In this document: positions 26,032 through 32,739 of the stretch, piece after piece | Position numbering within the stretch: the first letter of the stretch is position 1 | Layout: every line of letters starts with the position of its first letter | NCBI RefSeq assembly: GCF_014645315.1 | Contig: NZ_BMLQ01000002.1 | Location: 248,001 to 312,000, forward strand | Length of the DNA stretch: 64,000 bases | Origin: Citricoccus zhacaiensis | Lineage (GTDB): Bacteria; Actinomycetota; Actinomycetes; Actinomycetales; Micrococcaceae | Direction: 5' to 3' | Notes under the pieces: model-generated | What the model was told of the DNA's origin: nothing | The model's database searches: none | Seen by the model: only the letters and a program-made list of their open reading frames with translations | Translations under genes and position numbers: made by a program

Positions 26032-26904
26032 ATGACAGCAGAACCGGCGATCCGCCTGCGCGGCGCGACCCTGGCCTACGGCCCGCACACCGTCGTGGGG
26101 CCGGAGAGGCCCGTGGACCTGGACGTGCCGGCCGGCCAGACCACGGCCATCATCGGCGCCAACGGCTGCGGCAAGTCGACCCTCTTGAAGGGGTTGACCC
26201 GTCAGTTGCCCCTCGTGAGTGGATCCCTCGAGGTCCTCGGCCGGGACGTGGAGGGGTGGAACCCTCGCAGCTACGCCCGCACCGTGGCGTTGCTGCCCCA
26301 GTCCCCCGTGGTGCCGGAGGGCATGACCGTGGAGCAACTCGTGGACCGTGGACGCCACCCGCACCGCGGCTGGTTCGGGGCCCGGACGGCCCAGGACACC
26401 GCGGCGATCGCCCAGGCCCTCGAGCTGGCCGACCTGGTGGGCCTGGCCGGCCGGGACGTGGCCGAGCTCTCCGGCGGTCAGCGCCAGCGGGCCTGGCTGG
26501 CCCTGGTGCTGGCCCAGCAGACTCCCGTGGTGCTCCTCGATGAACCCACCTCCTACCTGGACCTGTCCCATCAGGTCGAGTTGCTGGACCTGGTACGGGA
26601 CCTGCCGGACCCCCGGTCAGCCGGTGCAGGCGAGCGGCCCCGGGCCACCGTGGTCGCCGTGCTGCATGAGCTGAACCTCGCCGCCCGGTCCGCGGACCAC
26701 ATCATCGCCATGGCCCGCGGCCAGGTCGTGGCCGAGGGGACACCGGAGGAAGTCCTGACCCCGGCGAACCTGGCGGGCATCTACGGACTGGACGCCGACG
26801 TCGTGAAGGATCCGTTGCTGGGCCACCCGGTGGTGCTGCCGCGGACGGCGGCGAACCGGGCCGCGGCCGAGAAGTTGGGGACCGGAACAGCGCAACTGCC
26901 GTAA
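26032..26904 (+). CDS. Iron-siderophore ABC transporter ATPase (FecE/FepC type)
   Basis: 290-aa ATPase driving the importer. It has Walker A GANGCGKST, Q loop (VALLPQSPVVPEGMTV), signature LSGGQRQRAWLALVLAQQ, Walker B VVLLDEPTSYLD and switch His in VLHELNLAARSADHI. The GRHPHRGWFG stretch after the Q loop is typical of FepC-like proteins. An insertion of about 10 residues (PDPRSAGAGERPR) precedes the last strand. ATG 26032 has GAAGG 8 nt upstream. It ends the operon; no siderophore biosynthesis genes are adjacent, suggesting uptake of imported siderophores or a biosynthetic locus elsewhere. Confidence 0.93.
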   Translation: MTAEPAIRLRGATLAYGPHTVVGPERPVDLDVPAGQTTAIIGANGCGKSTLLKGLTRQLPLVSGSLEVLGRDVEGWNPRSYARTVALLPQSPVVPEGMTVEQLVDRGRHPHRGWFGARTAQDTAAIAQALELADLVGLAGRDVAELSGGQRQRAWLALVLAQQTPVVLLDEPTSYLDLSHQVELLDLVRDLPDPRSAGAGERPRATVVAVLHELNLAARSADHIIAMARGQVVAEGTPEEVLTPANLAGIYGLDADVVKDPLLGHPVVLPRTAANRAAAEKLGTGTAQLP

Positions 26905-26982
26905 CCGCCCTCCCGGCAGCAGTCCGCAGGCCGCCAGCGACCGCCATGACCGGAGTCCCGTCAGCGCTGACATGATGGTGCC

Positions 26983-27657
26983 GTGGCTCCGATACCCGAC
27001 TTCTCCCACAAGCAGGCACAGGCCGGCCAACTGGTGCGGCTGGTTCCGGCCCGGCGGGAGCATGCCGCGGTGCTCCACCCGCTGCTGGCGGATGCCGAGG
27101 TGTCCCGGCTGACCGGGGCGGTGCACGCCTCCACCGGGCCGGCGCACCCGGGGTCAGAAGGTGGCGGAGCTCCGGCGGACTCCGGAGGGCAGGTGCCCTG
27201 GTCGGTGGGCGAACTCGCCGAGATCTACGCGCGCTGGTCCCGGGCGGAGGACCGGATCGTGTGGGTCATCGAGGAGGTGGCCACCGGCCGGATCGTCGGG
27301 GAGTCCGTGCTCAACGACCTCGATGAGGACAACCTCTCCTGCGGCTTCCGGATCTGGATCGCCGGTGCCCGGGACCGTGGCCTCGGCAGCGAGGCGGTGG
27401 AGCTGACCCTGCGGCATGCCTTCGAGGACCAGGGGCTGCACCGGGTCTCGCTGGAGGTCTACGCCTTCAATCCGCGGGCTCGCCATGTCTACGAGAAGGC
27501 CGGCTTCCGCCTGGAGGGCACCCTGCGCGAGGCGCTGCTCTTCGACGGCGGTTGGGTGGACGCCCACGTGATGGGGATCCTGGCTGAGGAATGGCGGTCT
27601 CGCACGAGCGACCGGCCGGGAGGGATTCCCACGGACCCGCCTCCTGCCGGACCATAG
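26983..27657 (+). CDS. GNAT-family N-acetyltransferase (RimJ/RimL-like)
   Basis: 224-aa acetyl-CoA-dependent acetyltransferase. VRLVPARREHAAVL begins the fold. The acetyl-CoA site is in ARDRGLGSEAVELTLRHAF (R/Q-x-x-G-x-G/A type), followed by LHRVSLEVYAFNPRARHVYEKAGFRLEGTLREALLFDGGWVD, characteristic of RimJ/RimL enzymes acting on protein N-termini or small amines. A Gly/Pro-rich insertion interrupts strand 2 (residues ~45-70). Starts with GTG 26983. It ends 4 bp before a VOC gene, so the two may be cotranscribed. Confidence 0.87.
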   Translation: MAPIPDFSHKQAQAGQLVRLVPARREHAAVLHPLLADAEVSRLTGAVHASTGPAHPGSEGGGAPADSGGQVPWSVGELAEIYARWSRAEDRIVWVIEEVATGRIVGESVLNDLDEDNLSCGFRIWIAGARDRGLGSEAVELTLRHAFEDQGLHRVSLEVYAFNPRARHVYEKAGFRLEGTLREALLFDGGWVDAHVMGILAEEWRSRTSDRPGGIPTDPPPAGP

Positions 27658-27661
27658 CTCC

Positions 27662-28033
27662 ATGGCACACGGAGACATCACCCACGTCGACATCCCGGTC
27701 ACCGACCAGCAGCGCGCCACCGAGTTCTACAGCTCGGTCTTCGGCTGGAAGATCGAGACCTACCCCGGCTTCGAGGACTATCCCATGTGGCGGGCCCCCA
27801 ACGAGGTCAGCGGCGGCGGCCTGGCCCCGCGCAGCGAGGGCTTCACCCAGCCCCGCTCCACCGTGGAGGTCGACTCGATCGACGAGACCCTGGCCACCGT
27901 CACGGCCCTGGGCGGTACCGTGATCGCCCCGAGGTCCCCGATCACCGAGACCAGCTGGTGGGCCGTGTTCCGGGACCTCGATGGCAACGAGATCGGACTC
28001 TACGAGGGCGTCACCGACACGTCAGCCACCTGA
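27662..28033 (+). CDS. VOC-family (glyoxalase/bleomycin-resistance-like) protein
   Basis: 123-aa single VOC module pair: GDITHVDIPVTDQQRATEFYSSVFGW and VFRDLDGNEIGLYEG carry the beta-alpha-beta-beta-beta repeats and the usual metal or ligand-binding His/Glu positions. Such stand-alone proteins are typically metal-dependent isomerases or dioxygenases, or bind small toxic molecules; no substrate is inferred. It follows the GNAT gene after four bases and shares no further context. ATG 27662 immediately follows that gene's end. Confidence 0.85.
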   Translation: MAHGDITHVDIPVTDQQRATEFYSSVFGWKIETYPGFEDYPMWRAPNEVSGGGLAPRSEGFTQPRSTVEVDSIDETLATVTALGGTVIAPRSPITETSWWAVFRDLDGNEIGLYEGVTDTSAT

Positions 28034-28167
28034 GCCACGGAGACACGGAGACACCCGAGTTTCCCGGCGGAACGATTGCGCCGCCAGCCGAACGCGCTGG
28101 CGCGCCCTCCGGGTGCAGTGGAACAGTGGCTCACGGAAGCACTGACCCGAACGGAAGGACCAGATCC

Positions 28168-28827
28168 ATGGCGAACTACCTGATCATCGGCGGACACGGC
28201 AAGGTGGGCCTGCGCACCGCTCCCCTGCTGGCGCAGGAGGGGCACACGGTCACCTCGGTCATCCGCAGCCCGGAGCAGACGGCGGAGATTGAGGCCGCCG
28301 GCGCGAAGGCCCTGGTGCTGGACATCGAGACCGCCTCACAGGACGAACTCGCCCGGGCCTTCGAGGGCCAGGACGCCATCGTCTGGTCCGCCGGCGCCGG
28401 TGGCGGCAATCCGGAGCGCACCTATGCCGTGGACCGGGACGCCGCGATCCGCTCCATGGACGCCGCCCTCCAGGCCGGCGTGAAGCGCTACGTCATGGTG
28501 TCCTACATGGGTGCCACCACCCAGCACGGCATCGCCGAGGACAACCCGTTCTTCCCCTACGCGGAGTCCAAGGCCGCCGCAGACGAGTACCTGCGCAACT
28601 CCGGGCTCGACTGGACCATCCTCGGCCCGGGAAAGCTCACCCTGGACGAGCCGACCGGCATGATCTCCGTGGGCAGCGGCACCGCGGACGGCGCCAATCG
28701 GGACACCTCGCGCGGCAACGTGGCCCAGGCGATCCGCATCGCCCTGGACACCCAGGTCTCCATCGGCCAGCAGATCGACTTCGTGGACGGCGAGGAGCCC
28801 ATCGTGGCTGCGTTCTCCCAGCTCTGA
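28168..28827 (+). CDS. NAD(P)-binding atypical SDR / NmrA-like protein
   Basis: 219-aa Rossmann-fold protein. The N-terminal dinucleotide motif is YLIIGGHGKVGLRTAPLL (GxxGxxG), followed by SVIRSPEQ, LVLDIETAS and IVWSAGAGGG. The YAESKAAADEYLRNSGLDWTILGPGKLT segment is typical of the YwnB/YhfK-like atypical SDR proteins (SDR_a5). It probably senses or uses NAD(P)H; the substrate is unknown. ATG 28168 is preceded by GGAAGG. A very strong hairpin lies after the stop, between this gene and the convergent transporter gene. Confidence 0.88.
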   Translation: MANYLIIGGHGKVGLRTAPLLAQEGHTVTSVIRSPEQTAEIEAAGAKALVLDIETASQDELARAFEGQDAIVWSAGAGGGNPERTYAVDRDAAIRSMDAALQAGVKRYVMVSYMGATTQHGIAEDNPFFPYAESKAAADEYLRNSGLDWTILGPGKLTLDEPTGMISVGSGTADGANRDTSRGNVAQAIRIALDTQVSIGQQIDFVDGEEPIVAAFSQL

Positions 28828-28865
28828 GCACTTGACCCCTGCTGGGGAAACCCTCTCGAACCCGG

Positions 28866-28918
28866 GCACGACGCGCGGGCCGGCGCCTGCCAGCGCAGGT
28901 CCGGCCCGCGCGTCGTGC
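28866..28918. terminator. 18-bp perfect stem, bidirectional terminator candidate
   Basis: Bases 28866-28883 and 28901-28918 are perfectly complementary. The 17-nt loop holds an inner CCTGC/GCAGG stem. It lies between convergent gene ends (28827 on plus, 28957 on minus). Confidence 0.75.
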
Positions 28919-28956
28919 TGGGGGAAACCGGGCGGCCGGAAGCCGAAACCGGGAGA

Positions 28957-30222
28957 CTAGCGGAACAGACTGATGAGGATGCCACCCACGGCCACCACGC
29001 CAGCGATGACCACGAAGACGTTCGAGGCCTTGCCGCGGAACCGCGCGAGGGCGGGCACCTTGTGGATGGCGTACATCGGCATGAGGTAGAGCACGGCGGC
29101 GATGACGGGGCCGGCCAGTGACTCGATCAGTGCCAGGATGCTCGGGTTGAGCACACCGGCCAGCCACGTGGTGACGATCAGGAAGACGCTCACGCCGATC
29201 GTGATGCCGCGGTCGCTCAGGCGCTTCTGCTGCGGGTCCACCATGGTGCGAACGATCGCTGTGGCCCCCTCGGCGGCACCGAGCCAGTGGCCGAAGAAGG
29301 ACGAGGCGATCGCCGTGATGGCCACGGCGGGGCCGAGCCAGGCGATCAGCGGCAGGCCCATCACGTTGGCGAGGTGGGAGAGCACCGGCAGGTTGGCCTC
29401 CTTGGCCTCCTGCAGCCCCTCGGGGCCGAGGGCGAGCACACAGGACCAGACGAAGCCCATGGTGAAGACGACCAGCAGGACAGCGGTGATCCGGAGGATG
29501 GAGGACGCCTTCTGCACGGATCCGGCCCCGTAGCGTTCGCGCAGGGACACGGAGAACTGGGAGATGGCCGGGGAGTGGTTGAACGCGAAGACCAGCACCG
29601 GGATCATCAGCCAGAGGGACATCGCGAAGTCGCCGGGAGCGGGCAGCGCGCCGAAGCCGTCGAAGGACCACTGCGGGATCAGCAGCAGCGTGACCGCGAA
29701 GAGCACGGCGATCAACGGGTAGACCAGCCACTGGGTGACCACGAGCATGACCTTCTTGCCTGCGACCATGACGGCTGACATCGCCAGGACCAGCACCCCG
29801 GACAGCAGCCACCGCGGCCAGGGGTCCAGGCCCAGCTGGTTCACCATGAGGCTCTCCACCGTGTTGGTGATGCCCACCCCGTAGATCAGCACGATCGGGT
29901 AGATCGCCAGGAAGTACAGGACGGTGACCACGCGGCCGGCGGTCTCCCCGAAGTACTCGCGGACCACGCCGGTGATGTCCTGGTTCGGGTTCGGCGAGGC
30001 GCAGACCATGCGGGACAGCGCCCGGTGGGAGAAGTAGGTCATCGGCCAGATCAGCACGGTGGCGATGAGCAGCGGCCACAGCCCTCCCAGTCCGGCGTTG
30101 ATCGGCAGGAACAGGATGCCGGCGCCCACGGCCGTGCCGAACAGGCCGATCGTCCAGCTCGTGTCGAACCGGTTCCACCGGGGCGCGGCGCTCGTCTCGA
30201 CGGGGATTTCGGTGGACTGCAC
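28957..30222 (-). CDS. Serine/threonine-type amino-acid:H+ symporter (HAAAP, SdaC/TdcC-like)
   Basis: 421-aa permease with 11 predicted helices. FDTSWTIGLFGTAVGAGILFLPINAGLGG is the N-terminal HAAAP signature. FAFNHSPAISQFSVSLRERYG and ALIESLAGPVIAAVLYLMPMYA are also typical of SdaC/TdcC-like carriers. It imports serine or threonine together with protons or sodium. Start GTG 30222 is chosen because AGGAG lies 9 nt upstream and the family's N-terminus begins ~20 residues later; ATG 30375 would add 51 unrelated residues. It is convergent with the SDR gene, and a bidirectional hairpin separates them. Confidence 0.88.
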   Translation of the reverse strand: MQSTEIPVETSAAPRWNRFDTSWTIGLFGTAVGAGILFLPINAGLGGLWPLLIATVLIWPMTYFSHRALSRMVCASPNPNQDITGVVREYFGETAGRVVTVLYFLAIYPIVLIYGVGITNTVESLMVNQLGLDPWPRWLLSGVLVLAMSAVMVAGKKVMLVVTQWLVYPLIAVLFAVTLLLIPQWSFDGFGALPAPGDFAMSLWLMIPVLVFAFNHSPAISQFSVSLRERYGAGSVQKASSILRITAVLLVVFTMGFVWSCVLALGPEGLQEAKEANLPVLSHLANVMGLPLIAWLGPAVAITAIASSFFGHWLGAAEGATAIVRTMVDPQQKRLSDRGITIGVSVFLIVTTWLAGVLNPSILALIESLAGPVIAAVLYLMPMYAIHKVPALARFRGKASNVFVVIAGVVAVGGILISLFR

Positions 30223-30373
30223 GGGGAATGCTCCTCGATGGACGTGGAACGATCGGTTCCGCGTGATGGATGCCCGGGGGTCTGGCACTTCTCTGGCTGG
30301 GTCCGGCCACCACGGGGTGCCATGGCGGAAAGAGCCCCGTAGAGTGTAACCCCGCTCACCCCAGGAGGCCGGC

Positions 30374-30739
30374 ATGCCCGAGTACCTGATTTCCGTGTGG
30401 CACTCTCCCGGCGTCCAGCACCGGGAGACAGGACCCTATGCGTCCGAAGAGCAGATGCAAGCAGCGTTCCAGGCCGTCGGCGAGTTCAATGAGGCGCTCC
30501 GGGCCAAGGGCGCGTGGGTGTACGCCGGTGGCCTCGTTGCCCCGGAGGAGTCCGTGGTGGTGGACGGCACCCGCGGTGCTGAACCGGTTATCACCGACGG
30601 CCCGTTCACCCAGGCCCAGCAGCACATGGGTGGGTTCTGGGTGGTGGACGCCGCCGGACCGGAACAGGCCGAGGACCTGGCCGCCCGCGCGTCGAAGGCC
30701 TGCGGCAACAAGGTGGAGCTCAGGCCGTTCCAGACCTGA
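30374..30739 (+). CDS. YCII-domain (DGPF) protein
   Basis: 121-aa single-domain protein: MPEYLISVWHSPG opens the ferredoxin-like fold, VITDGPFTQAQQHMGGFWVVD is the DGPF motif, and AARASKACGNKVELRPF the C-terminal strand. YCII-like proteins have been linked to dehydration, decarboxylation or dechlorination chemistry and sit beside extracytoplasmic sigma factors in many actinobacteria, but no sigma factor is adjacent here. AGGAGG precedes ATG 30374 well. Its 3' end abuts 61-bp repeat copy C. Confidence 0.88.
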   Translation: MPEYLISVWHSPGVQHRETGPYASEEQMQAAFQAVGEFNEALRAKGAWVYAGGLVAPEESVVVDGTRGAEPVITDGPFTQAQQHMGGFWVVDAAGPEQAEDLAARASKACGNKVELRPFQT

Positions 30740-30746
30740 CACCACC

Positions 30747-30807
30747 ATCACGAGAGCGGCAACTGTCGATCCGCCCGGCGATTCCCGACCTCTACCGCGG
30801 CCGTGAT
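30747..30807 (-). repeat. 61-bp dispersed palindromic element, copy C
   Basis: Read on the minus strand it starts ATCACGGCCGCGG and ends GCTCTCGTGAT, exactly 61 bp. The first and last six bases are perfect inverted repeats, and a hairpin spanning most of the unit can be drawn with a few internal mismatches. It fills the gap between the YCII gene (ends 30739) and the convergent Pr6Pr gene, whose TAG stop (30792-30794) and last few codons lie inside the element. Confidence 0.8.
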
Positions 30808-31520
30808 CCAGGGATCCGGAACATCCGGAGCAGCAGCCGGTCGATGGCCCACATCAGCGCGGCCACCACGAAGAAGAAGGCCAGGATCGCCACCACGTAG
30901 ACCGCCACCCCGTCATAGCCCATGCGTGGCACGTCCAGGATGCTGTAGGGATACCAGTCGAGCACTGGCCCCCGCGCCAGCGTGAACGCCAGCCAAGCGA
31001 GCGGGATGATGGCGGCCAGGCCGATCCGCCTCCACGTAACGTGCCCGCGGGGGTCGAAGAGCAGCCACACCAGTGGCGTCAGGATCGGCGTGATGATGTG
31101 CTGGATCGTGTCGTTCAGATGTTCCACCGGAGTCCCCGGCGGCGCGTCCCGCAGCAGCACGTTGAAGACCACGCCGGTGATGACGATGCAGACCACCGCC
31201 GCGATCCGCAGGGCGTGGAACAGGGTGGACGTCCGGTGCGGGCGGAGGGCCAGCAGCAGCGAGGTCAGTCCGACGAGGAAGTTGGCCAGGAACGTGAAAT
31301 ACGTCGGCTGGTTGAGCATGTGCTCCCAACCACCGGCGAAGCCACCCGAGAATCCGGCGTCGACCGGCAGATCGGAGTCCTTCCACGAGCCGATGTAGAA
31401 CGAGAGCCCGTTGCCCGTGAAGGACAGCAGCGCCGCCAGGGCGAACACCACGCGCCCGACGCCGGCCCACCGGCCGGGTGCCCCGGCCGCCTTCCCGGGC
31501 GCCAGGGTGCGGAGCGCCAC
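30792..31520 (-). CDS. Pr6Pr-family membrane protein
   Basis: 242-aa protein with six to seven hydrophobic segments (VGRVVFALAALLSFTGNGLSFY, FTFLANFLVGLTSLLLAL, IAAVVCIVITGVVFNVLL and others). IQHIITPILTPLVWLLFDPRG and LDWYPYSILDV are the sequences that identify the Pr6Pr (FAR-17a/AIG1-like) family, of which some eukaryotic members are hydrolases of lipid esters. No function is known for bacterial members. Start GTG 31520. Its final GSRPR and stop come from repeat copy C. The next gene upstream ends 5 bp before its start. Confidence 0.85.
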   Translation of the reverse strand: MALRTLAPGKAAGAPGRWAGVGRVVFALAALLSFTGNGLSFYIGSWKDSDLPVDAGFSGGFAGGWEHMLNQPTYFTFLANFLVGLTSLLLALRPHRTSTLFHALRIAAVVCIVITGVVFNVLLRDAPPGTPVEHLNDTIQHIITPILTPLVWLLFDPRGHVTWRRIGLAAIIPLAWLAFTLARGPVLDWYPYSILDVPRMGYDGVAVYVVAILAFFFVVAALMWAIDRLLLRMFRIPGSRPR

Positions 31521-31525
31521 GGCCG

Positions 31526-31909
31526 TCAGTCCTGATGCAGGCAGATGATGTTGCCCACCGTGTCATTGATCAGCGCGTCCGTGCCACCGTACTCCTGCCG
31601 CTGCGGCTCGGAGATCACCTCGGCTCCCCGGGCGCGGATCTGCTCGAACTCCTCTTGGCCACCGGTCAGGGTCAGGACGAAGGCGGGCATCCCGGCCAGC
31701 CGGGTCTCGTTCTGGAAGGCCACCGCCGCACCCTCGGCACGGCCGAGCACCAGGGCTGCGCCGCCGTCCGGCCCCGGGGCGCGCAGGGCGAGCCAGCGGA
31801 AGTCCCCGCTGGCGAAGTCCGTCTCCACCTCGAAACCGAGGACCTCGGTATAGAACGCCTTGGCGGCATCCTGATCATTGACGAGCACATGGGCCTGGTC
31901 GATCTTCAT
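31526..31909 (-). CDS. VOC-family protein
   Basis: 127-aa VOC protein: MKIDQAHVLVNDQDAAKAFYTEVLGFEVETD opens it and NDTVGNIICLHQ closes the second module. The internal EEFEQIRARGAEVISEP segment is typical of glyoxalase-superfamily proteins of the PhnB-like branch. It probably binds or isomerises a small molecule. ATG 31909 has AAAGG 9 nt upstream. It lies 5 bp upstream of the Pr6Pr gene on the same strand, so they are likely one transcript, and it is divergent from the flavin reductase gene across 192 bp with no motif recognised. Confidence 0.87.
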   Translation of the reverse strand: MKIDQAHVLVNDQDAAKAFYTEVLGFEVETDFASGDFRWLALRAPGPDGGAALVLGRAEGAAVAFQNETRLAGMPAFVLTLTGGQEEFEQIRARGAEVISEPQRQEYGGTDALINDTVGNIICLHQD

Positions 31910-32101
31910 GGCGGGTGCCTTTCGGGAGACGGTGAGGTGAAAGGGGTGAGGTGAGAAGTGGTGTCTGGTCTGAGGTGTGCCAAGCGTGTGGGACGGCATA
32001 TGACCGTCCCCTGCCCAGTATGACGTGGCCCGCCTACGCTGGGGAGGGCCGCGGCCACTTCGCCGCACCAGCCACTTACACGCAACACTGGAGGGCACCA
32101 C

Positions 32102-32680
32102 ATGAAGATCGGCATCGTCATCGGATCTGTTCGCGAGGGCCGCCTCGGCGAGTCCATCGGCGCCTGGGTGGCCGAGCGGGCCCGGTCCCAGGTCGATGCC
32201 ACAGATGTGGAGTGGGAGGTCCTGGACGTCAAGGCGTTCAACCTGCCGATCATGGCCGACGAGAACTGGGCCCAGGCTGAGGATGGGCCTGCCGAGGTGC
32301 ACCGGTGGCGGGACGCCGTGGCCGAGTGCGATGGCTTCGTCTTCGTCACCCCCGAGTACAACCGCAACATCCCCGGCGCCTTCAAGAACGCCTTCGATCT
32401 CCTGAGCCGGCAGTGGAGGGACAAGACCCTGGCGATCGTGGCCTACGGCGGCCTCGGCGGGGTCCGGGCGAACGAGGCCTGGAGGTTCACCGTGGCCTCC
32501 TACAACATGCACGTGGTCGGCGACTCGGTGAACCTGATCCGCCGCGTGGACTTCCCCGGCGGGACGCTGGCGCTGACGGACCACCACGACGCCTCCTTGG
32601 TCAAGGTCCTGACCCGCCTGGTGTCCCTCACCCGAGCGGTCACCACCGAGCGGGAGCGGACGGCAGCCGCCTCGGGCTGA
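32102..32680 (+). CDS. NADPH-dependent FMN reductase-like protein
   Basis: 192-aa flavodoxin-fold protein. KIGIVIGSVREGRLGESIGAWV is the phosphate-binding loop, and FVFVTPEYNRNIPGAFKNAFDLL is the classic signature (PEYN) of the NADPH-dependent FMN/chromate/quinone reductase family; VAYGGLGGVRANE follows. It reduces free FMN, quinones or azo compounds in the cytoplasm. ATG 32102 follows CTGGAGGGCACCAC. It is divergent from the VOC gene. Confidence 0.9.
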   Translation: MKIGIVIGSVREGRLGESIGAWVAERARSQVDATDVEWEVLDVKAFNLPIMADENWAQAEDGPAEVHRWRDAVAECDGFVFVTPEYNRNIPGAFKNAFDLLSRQWRDKTLAIVAYGGLGGVRANEAWRFTVASYNMHVVGDSVNLIRRVDFPGGTLALTDHHDASLVKVLTRLVSLTRAVTTERERTAAASG

Positions 32681-32739
32681 GGGACTCTGCCCAGGTCAGC
32701 CAGGGCCGGTCTGAGTCGAGCGCGGCAGGTTCGGAGGGG

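Noticed and set aside
28082-28102. Short stem (CGCCAGC/GCTGGCG) after the VOC gene
   Set aside because: Only 7 bp with a 7-nt loop in GC-rich DNA; not strong enough to call a terminator.
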